Positions 7,041-15,751 of a stretch of DNA of 42,750 nt are shown here, in pieces. This stretch comes from a virus. The translations under genes and the position numbers were made by a program. Each line of letters starts with the position of its first letter. Within the stretch, counting starts at the first letter, position 1. The stretch is from positions 1 to 42,750 of the IMG/VR virus record IMGVR_UViG_3300027969_000174, one strand, 5' to 3'. The notes beneath the pieces were generated by a model, which saw only the letters and a program-made list of their open reading frames with translations, did no database searches and was not told the origin of the DNA.

Positions 7041-8243
7041 TTAACCCCAGATACGGCAAGCCATTGCTGGACGGATTGTGCTAAAGCCATACAATACGTC
7101 AATACGGCAAGGTAAACGGTCATTATTGATGTCGTACTGACGTACAACACGCATAGAGATACCGTTGTGAACTTGGCGGGAAGCCATGTCAACACCTTGT
7201 GGCAACAACAAGTCAGCGGTCGCAAAAGTAATCGCATCTTTGTGGTAAACCAAGTTTTGAGCGTATTGGCTAGAAGCTGAACCAAACATTGTTACTACAG
7301 CAGAAGCTTGTGGGAATGAATCCACAGTTGCCAATGCGTTAGCAGATGTATAGATAGCAGGGCTAATAGACAATGTAGCTGTAGAAGAACCAGTTGCAGC
7401 AGCAGTTACGGTGAACTGTTGCAAGCTACCTGTTGACTCACGAGTTTGTGGGTTAACAGCGTATACGTTAGCGATTGTGAATACATCGCCTACGTTCCAA
7501 GTCTTGCTTGAGCCTGTGAAGCTAATACCTAAAGTAGTAGCACCTTCAGTTGTAACTGTAGAAGTTACAGTGATAGCTGTACCCCAAGCACCAGTTGTGT
7601 GTTGCTTGATAGATTGGCTCATGTTAACTTCGTCGAAGCCCAATACACCCATACCCATCATGCCATTCTTAAACTGACGGCTGATTGTGTCTGTAGGGTT
7701 AAACAGACCTTTCATGCCTTCAACTAAGCCAGCGTTAGCAGCAGGGTTAACTGTAGCGTAACGTGGGGACATAACAGCAGCGTTTTCGTTCAGTTTTTGT
7801 TGAGCTTGCAACAGAACCAAAGAAGTAGCTGGAGTTGTACCAGGAGTACCAACTGAGCTATAAATAGCTTTGTAGCTGTTAGCTACGTCAGCATCAATAG
7901 AAGAAGCCAACTGTGAGATACGTGGTTTCAAAACACGCTCTGCAAAGTCATCTAACTGCATTGTCAATTCAGCAGAGGTGAAGTTAACACCAATGTGCTT
8001 TTGACTAGCAACAGACAAAGTTGTGAACTGCTCGTTGTCGTCTTGAACTTGCAAGGCGGCACCGTCAGTTACCAAAGCGCGGTCTGGTAGGCGGATACGG
8101 AGAGTAGAACCGATTTTTGCGCCTTCAACAGCGAAAGAATCGTCATACTGGCGGTTTACGTTACGGGTTAAAACAAGATTATTCTCAAGGATTTCAAGTG
8201 CCTTGCGTGTAATCATGTCGATTGTTAAGATCGAGTTAGACAT
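7041..8243 (-). CDS. major capsid (coat) protein, P22 gp5-like
   Basis: A 400-residue protein. The N-terminal half has the HK97-type coat pattern of P22: a long helix with ITRKALEILENNLVLTR, GSTLRIRLPDR, and LKPRISQLASSIDADVANSYK. Residues about 225-300 form an inserted beta-rich domain with WNVGDVFTIANVYAVNPQT and LQQFTVTAAA, equivalent to the P22 insertion (I) domain. The C-terminus, RIDVLYGFSTIRPAMACRIWG, parallels the end of P22 coat. P22 coat is 430 residues, so the length fits. It lies directly after the scaffold gene and before a strong terminator. It should assemble with scaffold into a T=7-type procapsid, the latter point from family knowledge. Confidence 0.9.
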   Translation of the reverse strand: MSNSILTIDMITRKALEILENNLVLTRNVNRQYDDSFAVEGAKIGSTLRIRLPDRALVTDGAALQVQDDNEQFTTLSVASQKHIGVNFTSAELTMQLDDFAERVLKPRISQLASSIDADVANSYKAIYSSVGTPGTTPATSLVLLQAQQKLNENAAVMSPRYATVNPAANAGLVEGMKGLFNPTDTISRQFKNGMMGMGVLGFDEVNMSQSIKQHTTGAWGTAITVTSTVTTEGATTLGISFTGSSKTWNVGDVFTIANVYAVNPQTRESTGSLQQFTVTAAATGSSTATLSISPAIYTSANALATVDSFPQASAVVTMFGSASSQYAQNLVYHKDAITFATADLLLPQGVDMASRQVHNGISMRVVRQYDINNDRLPCRIDVLYGFSTIRPAMACRIWG

Positions 8244-8269
8244 TATAGTTTCCTAATAAAAAGTAATAA

Positions 8270-9055
8270 TTAGCGGTTTCTCTGCGCTTCCCACTTCTTG
8301 ATCTGACGTTGGCGTTCTGCTTCAATCCACTCTGACGTACTCATCGACTTAATCGAACGAGGATCAGTTGTGTCTGTCGCAGGCGATCCAGAGGATCTTG
8401 CCGTAATCGGAGCAATTGGTGCTGGGGCGCTCGAAGTCTTTTTTACAACTGGGTTATCAGCTAATTTAGCCTCAATTTTCCCTAATTCTTTTGCCTGCTG
8501 GAGTGGCGATAAACGTGAAATACGATCTGCTTCTTTCGGATTAGACCCTAGGTAATAAGCCATATCGGGGCCAACTTCTGAAGCTTGAATCGTTTGAGCC
8601 ATAGCGTCAGTGATTGGAAGTTTGGGGTTGTAGGCGACTTGTTCAAAGTCATCATACTTATTCCGTGCTTCTTCTTCACGTTCGTGAAAGGACTCAATGA
8701 TCTCAGACTGCGCTCTAGCTTGTTCACGCCTAGCAAGCAATTCTTCTGCCTTACGTTCTGCCAATACCTCGGCATACTCGTCAGGTGAATTAAACTGCTC
8801 AATCGGCGGGATTTCTACCGGGGCTTTTCGAGCTTGTGCTTCTGTCGCTCTAGCTGCCTGTTCTCTTTCCCACTTACGTTGTTCTCTAGCAAGTCTTTTG
8901 CCAATAGCGGCGTCTAGTTCTTCTTGTGTGAAGGTCTTGGACTCTACTGTTGACTCTACTGCTTCCGGCGCTGTTACTTCAGATTCAGGTACAGCCGTTG
9001 CTACCTGTTCTGGCGCGGATACTTCCGCTGGTACTACTTCTTGACTTTCGTCCAT
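8270..9055 (-). CDS. capsid scaffolding protein
   Basis: A 261-residue, highly charged and largely helical protein. The N-terminus is acidic and Val/Pro/Glu-rich (residues 1-45). A long charged coiled-coil-like centre follows (about 45-130, with KRLAREQRKWEREQAARATE and EELLARREQARAQ), then a Ser/Pro/Thr-rich linker and a basic C-terminal helix (EWIEAERQRQIKKWEAQRNR). The position immediately upstream of the coat gene, the length and the basic C-terminal helix all fit a P22 gp8-type scaffolding protein whose C-terminus binds coat. It is the first gene after the promoter at 9108-9136. Confidence 0.85.
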   Translation of the reverse strand: MDESQEVVPAEVSAPEQVATAVPESEVTAPEAVESTVESKTFTQEELDAAIGKRLAREQRKWEREQAARATEAQARKAPVEIPPIEQFNSPDEYAEVLAERKAEELLARREQARAQSEIIESFHEREEEARNKYDDFEQVAYNPKLPITDAMAQTIQASEVGPDMAYYLGSNPKEADRISRLSPLQQAKELGKIEAKLADNPVVKKTSSAPAPIAPITARSSGSPATDTTDPRSIKSMSTSEWIEAERQRQIKKWEAQRNR

Positions 9056-9076
9056 TTCGATGTTCCCTAAGAAACC

Positions 9077-9093
9077 CTGGTGTATCGCACCAG
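9077..9093 (-). promoter_or_regulatory. 5' leader hairpin of the scaffold-coat message
   Basis: On the minus strand CTGGTG-CGATA-CACCAG forms a perfect six-pair hairpin between the predicted transcription start (about 9101) and the scaffold ATG at 9055. It could stabilise the abundant coat message at its 5' end, a common job for such leader hairpins. Confidence 0.5.
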
Positions 9094-9107
9094 TACAATT
9101 GATACAA

Positions 9108-9136
9108 AATATATTCTTTAAATTCTAATCCGTCAA
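9108..9136 (-). promoter_or_regulatory. sigma70-type promoter for scaffold and coat
   Basis: On the minus strand TTGACG (9136-9131) and TATATT (9113-9108) are separated by exactly 17 bases. The site lies in the 180-base gap between the fibre gene and the scaffold gene, the longest gap in the late region. Transcription would start near 9101 and cover scaffold and coat up to the terminator at 7006-7032. Confidence 0.7.
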
Positions 9137-9235
9137 GCGCTAGTTATGCGGTTTTATATATAACAAATACATTGTTTTGCACGACTTTAATTAAATCAAC
9201 GGTCAATTTCGCCGCAACCATGCTTTTTTTAACTT

Positions 9236-9934
9236 TTATTTACCAGCCCAACCAGTATTTCCGCTTCCAGATTGTTTGACATACAGTGAAGTGAGTACGC
9301 CGCCATCAGATCGTGAATATAAAGAACCCACGGGTGCAGTCACAACACCTTCTGGACTACCAGTACCGCTTGTCCAAGTAATACCGCCAGGCAATGAAAC
9401 TCCTTTGCCTGATGTGCTTACTACAAAATTGCCGTTAGCTAAGCTAAAATCGCCTGTTGTACCAACCGTAGCGCGAACCACGTTATTTGCAATTAAATTA
9501 AAATTGTTGTTGGTAGTAGTCCCAGCATGAGGTACGTTACTTAACATCTGAACACGAAAATTCCCTGTTCCATCTGAAATATCTATATATCCGTTTGAAG
9601 GCACAGTAAATCTAGCTACGTTTACAGCAGCGCTTGAAACATCAAACTTATACCCAGGGACTGTATTAATCCCCACATTCTGACTAGCGTCAATTCTAAT
9701 TGCTGTAGTCGAGTTAGTTGTAATACCTAGTGTATTTGTAGTTAGCAAGTGCATACCATTTGTAGCCGCGGTAGAGCTTGTTACTGCAACGGAAGCAGCG
9801 CTTACTGCGCGGCCTGCGGTTAAATTAGTAACGGAAACTTGCTTAGTTGTAGTGCCTTGAACAATAGGTAGTACCTCAGTACCCGCAAGCGGTGTAGTTG
9901 AAGCGGGTAAACCTGAAATTTTGACGTCTGCCAT
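9236..9934 (-). CDS. tail fibre-like virion protein
   Basis: A 232-residue protein starting MADVKISGLPASTTPLAGTE with VLPIVQGTTTKQVSV. It continues as a Thr/Ser/Val/Gly-rich beta-structural chain (NVGINTVPGYKFDVSS, GNGNFVVSTSGKG-type units) and ends PVGSLYSRSDGGVLTSLYVKQ then SGSGNTGWAGK. The head segment and this tail are common at the ends of phage fibre or appendage proteins from environmental phages. It follows the tailspike gene, so it may form a second host-contact or structural appendage. No enzymatic motif is visible. An ATTTCC/AAGGAAAT ribosome site precedes the ATG. Confidence 0.65.
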   Translation of the reverse strand: MADVKISGLPASTTPLAGTEVLPIVQGTTTKQVSVTNLTAGRAVSAASVAVTSSTAATNGMHLLTTNTLGITTNSTTAIRIDASQNVGINTVPGYKFDVSSAAVNVARFTVPSNGYIDISDGTGNFRVQMLSNVPHAGTTTNNNFNLIANNVVRATVGTTGDFSLANGNFVVSTSGKGVSLPGGITWTSGTGSPEGVVTAPVGSLYSRSDGGVLTSLYVKQSGSGNTGWAGK

Positions 9935-9979
9935 GATATTTCCTTAAATTATTGTGCTATTACGCGATAAAATTATTCA

Positions 9980-11818
9980 TTATCGTACTAACATCCAAAA
10001 TATACGAACCGTTGTACCTGCACCTGGAGCTACATCAACATTTAATGTAAAACCAGATGTTGCTCTAGCGGTCATGTACGCAGAGTGTGACCCCGCTGCT
10101 GGAGAACCAGTAACATTCCAAGATCCAAATACAAGTCCATAATTTACATCGGATTCAGCCGTGCCAAAAGTTACAGCCGCAGAAGTAGCTGTATCCGCAA
10201 TATCTACATATCCAAATAAATTGTTTGAGTATGTTTGAGTGCTAGATATACCTTTTAAAGCTCTTTGACGGATACAATTTAAATCTGAAGTAATGTCTAC
10301 GGTAGAACCAATAGTTGTCTGATAGCGTTTTAAACCACCTACACCTTGATAATACGCGGCGGGGTTATATAAATTAGTTGTATAAGTTCCATTATCGGTC
10401 AAAGTACCAATAGTTCCAGCTTGCTGGCTAATATAGGTATAGCTTGCACTAGCGCCAATAGTTATGTTTACGCCGCAATAATTTGCTTGTAAAAAGTTTG
10501 CTGTTCCGGTAACTAATTGAATTTCAGTTGAACCTGAAAACAAATTATTAATTATTTTGTTGTAGTTTGAACTATAAGTATTTGGAAAAGCAGAAGTATA
10601 AGATGATGTTTGTAAAGCTTTTGTTGTATTGTTTTCAACCCAAGCGCCATCAATAACTGTTCTTTCCCCACCTTCTAACAATACGCCGTACGCATTAGCA
10701 GAATATTCACCGCCAGCAATTATATTTTGAAAAGAACCGCGGATACGGATACCAGCAGTAGTGTTGTGGTTTCCAATACAGCGTAGAACCATTACAGCAT
10801 TAGTAGAATACTCAAGCCCTGCTTTTAAAGATTCACGTAAAAATATTCCGTTCCCAGCGTTATATTCCGTTACACATTCAGTCAAACTGCAATCAACAGC
10901 TTGAGCTAATTCAATACCACTAGCAGTGCTATTTAATACTTTTATGCGATGAAAGTTAGATTGAGCAACGTCGTATACATACAACCCTTTACCAGTGCTT
11001 GTGCCATTTATTGTTAAATCATGCACATAAATAGATAGCTTTGTAGGATCGACACCACCCGCAGACTTAACTTGCAAACCATAGTCTGTCCCCGTATTAG
11101 AGATAATAGTTTGATCAATCCCAGCGCCATAAAATTCATGGTTAGACGATGTAATTATCAATGAAGCATTAATTTTATATGTACCAGCGGGTAAATAAAC
11201 TTTAGAAGAAGCATTAATTGCTGCTTGAATAGCTGTTGTGCTATCTAGAACTCCAGTAGGATCTGCGCCAAAATCTAAAACGCTTACGGATTCTTGAAGT
11301 TTAGCTTGAACTGTTCTTGAAAATTTAGCTGTCCCTGTACCAGAACCAACGCCTGTAGCCGTAAACAAAACACCTACAGTATTGCTTGTGGCTCCAATAG
11401 CTTGAAAATTAGTTGTTCCTACTGAGGTAATTAAATACGTTTGACCGACAATAAAAGATCCTGCGGTAGCTACATAACCTTGTTCATAAGAAATACTAGA
11501 CGCGTCATTAAATATAGGAGGTAAAGCTGCTGTTGGTATATTATCGTATGTACCAATTAATACGTCATTTGCGTCTTTTAAAACAAATTTATACCCATAT
11601 CCATAGGAAAGCCATATTTCGCCAGTTGATACTCTCCCTGCCGCATTTAAAATAATTGGGTTTGTATGATATGTAACACCTGTATTACTTGTATATGTAG
11701 CTAAAGGCGTAGTTGTCCCCGCTGAGTATGTATATATTTTACCGCCCGTTAATACATTCCCGCTGTCGTCTAAAAATTGGGCGCCTGCGCCTGCAAATAA
11801 CGATAAAGTAACAGCCAT
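9980..11818 (-). CDS. tailspike with head-binding domain and pectate-lyase-like beta-helix
   Basis: A 612-residue protein. Residues 1-110 resemble the P22 tailspike head-binding domain: GGKIYTYSAGTTTPLATYTS, NPIILNAAGRV and GYGYKFVLKDANDVLIGTYD. Around residue 190 comes the hallmark SVLDFGADPTGVLDSTTAIQ then VYLPAGTYKI of the pectate-lyase-like superfamily. Residues about 210-460 show right-handed beta-helix rungs (IYVHDLTINGTSTGKGLYVY, GIRIRGSFQNIIAGGEYSANA). The C-terminal 150 residues are a separate beta domain ending MLVR. Such spikes bind and usually cleave host surface polysaccharide. Catalytic residues cannot be assigned by eye. It lies far from the other tail genes, upstream of scaffold and coat. 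Confidence 0.85.
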   Translation of the reverse strand: MAVTLSLFAGAGAQFLDDSGNVLTGGKIYTYSAGTTTPLATYTSNTGVTYHTNPIILNAAGRVSTGEIWLSYGYGYKFVLKDANDVLIGTYDNIPTAALPPIFNDASSISYEQGYVATAGSFIVGQTYLITSVGTTNFQAIGATSNTVGVLFTATGVGSGTGTAKFSRTVQAKLQESVSVLDFGADPTGVLDSTTAIQAAINASSKVYLPAGTYKINASLIITSSNHEFYGAGIDQTIISNTGTDYGLQVKSAGGVDPTKLSIYVHDLTINGTSTGKGLYVYDVAQSNFHRIKVLNSTASGIELAQAVDCSLTECVTEYNAGNGIFLRESLKAGLEYSTNAVMVLRCIGNHNTTAGIRIRGSFQNIIAGGEYSANAYGVLLEGGERTVIDGAWVENNTTKALQTSSYTSAFPNTYSSNYNKIINNLFSGSTEIQLVTGTANFLQANYCGVNITIGASASYTYISQQAGTIGTLTDNGTYTTNLYNPAAYYQGVGGLKRYQTTIGSTVDITSDLNCIRQRALKGISSTQTYSNNLFGYVDIADTATSAAVTFGTAESDVNYGLVFGSWNVTGSPAAGSHSAYMTARATSGFTLNVDVAPGAGTTVRIFWMLVR

Positions 11819-11828
11819 AACTTATTCC

Positions 11829-11987
11829 TTAAACAATAATGAAACTGCCGTCCTCTTGGACGAGGTTGTCATCAGATTCAGTGGCTAAATTGTCGAACTC
11901 TTGATCTCTGCCATAGCCAGAAAAGAACGTGGCAAGACTGCCAATTCCAATGGCTACACCAACACGGAGTCCAACACCCCAACTCAT
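11829..11987 (-). CDS. 52-residue small membrane-anchored phage protein
   Basis: The frame runs from an ATG at 11987, which overlaps the TGA of the upstream gene as ATGA, to a TAA at 11829-11831, 10 bases before the tailspike ATG. The product starts MSWGVGLRVGVAIGIGSL, a short hydrophobic Gly-rich segment of about 20 residues, followed by an acidic tail (DQEFDNLATESDDNLVQEDG). The start-stop overlap and the lack of any other frame in this gap support a real gene. The function is unknown. Confidence 0.65.
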   Translation of the reverse strand: MSWGVGLRVGVAIGIGSLATFFSGYGRDQEFDNLATESDDNLVQEDGSFIIV

Positions 11988-12289
11988 CGAATATTGACAG
12001 GTTTAGCGTACACAGTGCCAGCCGTAGACACTTGCAACACGCTAACACGCCAAGGGGCGCCTGAACCTGTTTGCGGTGCAAAAAACGGGATTGGTGTGTA
12101 AGCTGGGATGGGAGTGCTTGAAGTTGTAGCAGTAGCGCCTACACCGACAGCAACATAAACGTCTTGGGTAGCCCAAACTAATACGCCTTGTGGCCCTGGG
12201 TTCCAAGTGCCAACAGTAGCCGCAGCAGCGCCACTTGCAACAGAACTAGCGGGGTATTCAGTGTCGGCTAGAGGGTGTAAAAGTTCCAT
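11984..12289 (-). CDS. small conserved virion-region protein
   Basis: A 101-residue protein starting MELLHPLADTEYPASSVASG. It is Ala/Thr/Gly/Pro-rich and strand-prone, with WATQDVYVAVGVGATATT and ending AGTVYAKPVNIR. No known domain is recognisable. It lies between the DUF5856-like gene and a 52-residue membrane peptide in the portal operon, with an AAGGAAC ribosome site, so a minor structural role is plausible but unproven. Confidence 0.65.
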   Translation of the reverse strand: MELLHPLADTEYPASSVASGAAAATVGTWNPGPQGVLVWATQDVYVAVGVGATATTSSTPIPAYTPIPFFAPQTGSGAPWRVSVLQVSTAGTVYAKPVNIR

Positions 12290-12299
12290 ATTTGGTTCC

Positions 12300-12662
12300 T
12301 TATGCTAAAAAGCGTAATTTGTATAGCGTTGATAGGTAAAGTTGCACGACATTATCAATAATTTGCTGCAACGATGTATCAGCTTTATCGACTACATCAT
12401 ATCTTGCACCTTCTATTTCTGCAAGCTGTGATTCAAGAAATTCAACAACATTTGATGTTTTTTTAGCTGACATTAAACTAATTGGGCCAATCAAGCCATG
12501 CCGACCCTGATAAGCCTCAGCAAAATCATCTGCGTGGTCAATAATACTCTCGTAAAATTTTTGCAAAGCTTTGTGCTTTGAATAGCTACGGGTATTAAGA
12601 TGAACCGAATGGGTTACATCACGGGCTAGGAATAAAATTCCTACAAAATCGGCGGCTTTCAT
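12300..12662 (-). CDS. DUF5856-like phage protein
   Basis: A 120-residue all-helical protein starting MKAADFVGILFLARDVTHSV followed by HLNTRSYSKHKALQKFYESI and a DHADDFAEAYQGRHG segment. This opening is characteristic of a widespread phage family that I recall as DUF5856, with His and Glu/Asp spacing reminiscent of ferritin-like helical bundles. The function is not known to me. Its ATG overlaps the portal stop as ATGA, so it is translationally coupled to the portal gene. Confidence 0.65.
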   Translation of the reverse strand: MKAADFVGILFLARDVTHSVHLNTRSYSKHKALQKFYESIIDHADDFAEAYQGRHGLIGPISLMSAKKTSNVVEFLESQLAEIEGARYDVVDKADTSLQQIIDNVVQLYLSTLYKLRFLA

Positions 12663-14908
12663 TGTGGCATCATCCCTTCAGGAGGCGTTTGTGGTGGCAT
12701 TGGTTGACCTTGAGGTTGCATTGGCTGTGCCATTTGCGCTTCTCTTTGATCTTCTTCTTGCATATCCATTGCGGTATCACGTTGCATCTCGTTTACAAGA
12801 TCGCCATTAGTCATCATTCCATGTACGGTACCCAACACAATGTCTTGGATCTGTTCAGGTGACATAGACGCTTGAACCGCAGATAAACGCTTAGTTTCAG
12901 CGTCAAACATCTTAATTTGTGCTTCAAAATCTTTACGTTCTAAATCTTGCATTTCAATGGATTTGCCCACGTTTTGCAACATTTGGTGCATTTGTTCCAT
13001 TTCTTGACCCATTGCTTGCATTTGCTGTTGTGCAGCTTGCAAAGCCGGATCTTCGTCAGTTTCAGACATTAATTTAGGATCAATTGTTTTAGCCAAGCGT
13101 TTAGCCATCTCTTGAGCGCCAGGCCAATCCATATTCTTAACAAATAGATCGCCAGCAACAGTCCACAGTTGAGGATTGCCTTGCAAAATTTGTGCCATTG
13201 CTTCAAGGGCTTCTTGACGCTTAGTCATGTAGCTTGGGCCTGTAGTAGCAACCACATCATATACGCCGACGCTAGGATTGTAGACTTTTTCAATCACAAT
13301 ACCTTGTTGGTCAACAATCTTTTTAACTGGTTCAGGTTGGTCAGGGTTTAATTTAACCATAGACACTTCACCATCTACACCAACAATACGAGCAATACGC
13401 TCTGTATCGTAAATCTTAGGAATAAGGTCAATTAATTGACGGGTAGCATAACGAATTGCTTTGTTTAAGTTATCACCGTAATGGTAAGTACCTACATCGC
13501 CTTGACGTTCACGCGCAAGAATGGCTTTACCTGATCTTTCGTTGCTTGTAGCACCTAAACTAGAGTCATATTGCCCAGTTGTAGACTTAATATCGTCACT
13601 AGCGCCCATTTTGGCTTGAATCAAGCCAGTTTGAGCTAATGGGGGCGGGGCGCGTTGCGGTAAGGGCAAAGTAGCGCCCATACCATCAGTTACATCAGGG
13701 TTTACCTCTAAATACGGCCAATTGGTCGTATTAGCAGTTTTCCATTGGTTCTCGTAGCCTTCAAACTGACCGCCATAACCGATAAACGGTGCTTTTGGCG
13801 CTAAAGCAAGCATTTCTGCCTCTTGTGATACCCAATAGTTGTACATACGTTGTGCATCTTTGGCGTTACGAACCAAGCCTGATACATAAATACGACCATC
13901 TACTTCAAATTCATTACCAATTACACGGATCACAGGGATCCATTTTCCTGCCCATTCCTGTTCTTGGAGAACTTCATAGCCATTGGTTTTCATCCACATG
14001 ACTTTTTTGACATCAACCGTGCGGGATTTGATAGGTTTTAAGCCCATCTGCTTCATATTCTTATCTTCAGGGCTACCATCGTAAAAAGATTGGTTGCCAG
14101 GGTACAAATTCAGTTTAGTTGGGGTATGCGTATAGTAGAAATACTCAACAATACGAATTGTGTTCTCGTTTAGCCATTGGCTTAGAGAATCATCACCTAC
14201 ACCTTGGGACATAATTGAAGTAATCGGCGCTGCGTTTGGAAATTGACGCTCATATTCGTCTTTTTCCATGTCTTGACTGATAAAACACCATTCGGCATCA
14301 CACCCAGCAGGGTCTTGGATCATTGGATCCATGTAAACGCTGAACGCGTTACGAATACGACCTAAACGAATGTCTTGATCAAACGAATCATCGTAGCAAA
14401 ACTCAGTCAGAATACGGAAATAGCCTTCACCATACGTTACTTGATTCTCGCAAGCAGTGTCATAGACCACATCGGCGTCAGACATATACTCGATATGGCG
14501 AACCATACCTTCAAAAATCTCTGCTACTTCTACATCGCCTTTATCGTCCGCGGGAATGACTTTTCCAGAGGGTCGATTCTGACGTTGTTCATTTGTTACT
14601 TGTTTGACGTGCTGCGGCAGTTTATTAATTGTGAGGCAAGGTCTTGCGTTGATAGTCTGTCCTTGAACAGAGCCACGCGTTGCCAATACGTCGGCAGGCC
14701 ATTGCCATTGATTATCTGGCGAACCAGCCATAAACCGAAGGTCATCTAGTTCATCTTCACGGGATTCAGAATACGCAGACATCGCCATTTGAAAGCGATG
14801 GCGCATTGTTGCAAGCGTATCGGACTGCTCGTTTGGAGTAGTTGTAGGGTTACCACCTACGTCGGCTACTTTGCCGACGATATTCATTGAAGTTTGGTCA
14901 TACGCCAT
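12659..14908 (-). CDS. portal protein, P22 gp1-like
   Basis: A 749-residue protein, close to the 725 residues of P22 portal. The N-terminal third has the P22-type pattern: a helical start (residues 30-60), NARPCLTINKLPQHVKQVTN, EQRQNRPSGKVIPADD, and QVTYGEGYFRILTEF. VYMDPMIQDPAGCDAEW follows. The centre holds the wing and stem segments, and the C-terminus is a long Gln/Met/Glu-rich helix ending in Pro/Gln repeats, comparable to the P22 portal barrel. It forms the dodecameric DNA channel that docks terminase and the gp4-like ring. Its ATG lies inside the end of the GroES-like gene (11-base overlap). Confidence 0.9.
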   Translation of the reverse strand: MAYDQTSMNIVGKVADVGGNPTTTPNEQSDTLATMRHRFQMAMSAYSESREDELDDLRFMAGSPDNQWQWPADVLATRGSVQGQTINARPCLTINKLPQHVKQVTNEQRQNRPSGKVIPADDKGDVEVAEIFEGMVRHIEYMSDADVVYDTACENQVTYGEGYFRILTEFCYDDSFDQDIRLGRIRNAFSVYMDPMIQDPAGCDAEWCFISQDMEKDEYERQFPNAAPITSIMSQGVGDDSLSQWLNENTIRIVEYFYYTHTPTKLNLYPGNQSFYDGSPEDKNMKQMGLKPIKSRTVDVKKVMWMKTNGYEVLQEQEWAGKWIPVIRVIGNEFEVDGRIYVSGLVRNAKDAQRMYNYWVSQEAEMLALAPKAPFIGYGGQFEGYENQWKTANTTNWPYLEVNPDVTDGMGATLPLPQRAPPPLAQTGLIQAKMGASDDIKSTTGQYDSSLGATSNERSGKAILARERQGDVGTYHYGDNLNKAIRYATRQLIDLIPKIYDTERIARIVGVDGEVSMVKLNPDQPEPVKKIVDQQGIVIEKVYNPSVGVYDVVATTGPSYMTKRQEALEAMAQILQGNPQLWTVAGDLFVKNMDWPGAQEMAKRLAKTIDPKLMSETDEDPALQAAQQQMQAMGQEMEQMHQMLQNVGKSIEMQDLERKDFEAQIKMFDAETKRLSAVQASMSPEQIQDIVLGTVHGMMTNGDLVNEMQRDTAMDMQEEDQREAQMAQPMQPQGQPMPPQTPPEGMMPQ

Positions 14909-15176
14909 TTAGTATCCCTATCACATCAGGCTCACGCATCATAAGCAGTTCTTCGCCATCGACTGTGACCTTTTGCCCGGAAAACTCACCGAATAGCACA
15001 TGGTCGCCTTCTTTGACGTTCATAGGCTCAATATGTCCTTTCGGACTTTTTTTACCTTCACCAATTGCCACTATGATACCGCTAAATAATTTGTTTTGGG
15101 GTAAAACTATTAAATCAGATAACTTTTCTGTGTCTTGACGAATTAAAACACAATTACTCAGAGGTTTTAAACTCAT
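14898..15176 (-). CDS. GroES-like co-chaperonin
   Basis: A 92-residue protein with the Cpn10 pattern: L-P-L-x2-x-V-L-I-type first strand (MSLKPLSNCVLIRQDTE), a mobile-loop region at about residues 17-32 (SDLIVLPQNKLFSGIIV), V-x-x-G-E-G-K, then EGDHVLFGEFSGQKVTVDGE and ELLMMREPDVIGIL, which parallels the GroES ending. Length (GroES is 97) and motif order fit. It would cap host GroEL during folding of phage proteins, most likely the coat protein, as T4 gp31 does. Its ATG overlaps the TGA of the small gene upstream and its end overlaps the portal start. Confidence 0.88.
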   Translation of the reverse strand: MSLKPLSNCVLIRQDTEKLSDLIVLPQNKLFSGIIVAIGEGKKSPKGHIEPMNVKEGDHVLFGEFSGQKVTVDGEELLMMREPDVIGILNGV

Positions 15177-15319
15177 TTTTTAGATTTGCCTTTAGACATT
15201 GCTTCTCTTTTAACTGAATACGCAATCGCTACCGCTTGCTTGACGGGCTTGCCACTTTTAACTTCGGCTGACACGTTCTTACGAAACGCTTCTTTGCTAG
15301 TGCTTTTCTTGAGTGGCAT
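15173..15319 (-). CDS. 48-residue basic phage protein (MPLKK family, DUF6496-like)
   Basis: The frame opens at an ATG at 15319 and stops at 15173, overlapping the GroES-like ATG as ATGA. The product starts MPLKKSTSKEAFRKNVSAE and contains KSGKPVKQAVAIAYSVKRE, then a Lys/Ser tail. MPLKK...QAVAIA proteins of this size are frequent in tailed phages next to packaging genes and I recall them as DUF6496. They are strongly basic and presumably bind DNA or act in the head, but no function is established to my knowledge. Confidence 0.72.
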   Translation of the reverse strand: MPLKKSTSKEAFRKNVSAEVKSGKPVKQAVAIAYSVKREAMSKGKSKK

Positions 15320-15320
15320 A

Positions 15321-15749
15321 TTAACTTTCTGTATGAATAATGATGTAATTTAACTTAATCACTTCGCTGTACGCGTTGTTAGTCACATTCTTAAGTTCTA
15401 AAGTAAATGATCCGTCTGCTATTGATGCGACAAATATATTGTATGCACCTAATGTACCACCTGATGCTACGTTAGCTACAACTGCATCTCTAGCGCTTAC
15501 ACTGCTACAAGTTACTATAAACACGGCGTTAGCGTTAGGCGCCATTTGCGCGTTAGCGGTAGTAATTTGACCTGAAGGGGTATTAATCGTTACCCCTGTA
15601 GTCTTGTTGTTTTGTTGGGTTACGGTACCAAACCGAGCAGCAGAATAGCCTAATGTTCCGTTACTAACAATGTCAGTAGCCTTAACAATATCTGCGTTGA
15701 TGATGTTTTGATCTTCGTACGCCACTCCAATCGGTTTAGTATTTGCCAT
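15321..15749 (-). CDS. GVAY-tagged virion-module protein in the packaging operon
   Basis: A 142-residue protein starting MANTKPIGVAYEDQNIINAD. The tag N-x2-x-(I/V)GVAY-x-D is shared with the proteins at 6232-6525 and 42201-42560. The rest is a Val/Thr/Ala/Asn-rich beta chain (TTGVTINTPSGQITTANAQ, NANAVFIVTCSSVSARDAVV) ending in FTLELKNVTNNAYSEV. It looks like a small beta-sandwich virion protein. The gene lies between two small basic-protein genes downstream of terminase. I do not recognise a domain family. Confidence 0.6.
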   Translation of the reverse strand: MANTKPIGVAYEDQNIINADIVKATDIVSNGTLGYSAARFGTVTQQNNKTTGVTINTPSGQITTANAQMAPNANAVFIVTCSSVSARDAVVANVASGGTLGAYNIFVASIADGSFTLELKNVTNNAYSEVIKLNYIIIHTES

Positions 15750-15751
15750 AA

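Noticed and set aside
6929-7285. Minus-strand 118-codon frame over the coat C-terminus
   Set aside because: It lies within the coat gene in another frame; the coat protein is well supported and the alternative product has no phage-like features.
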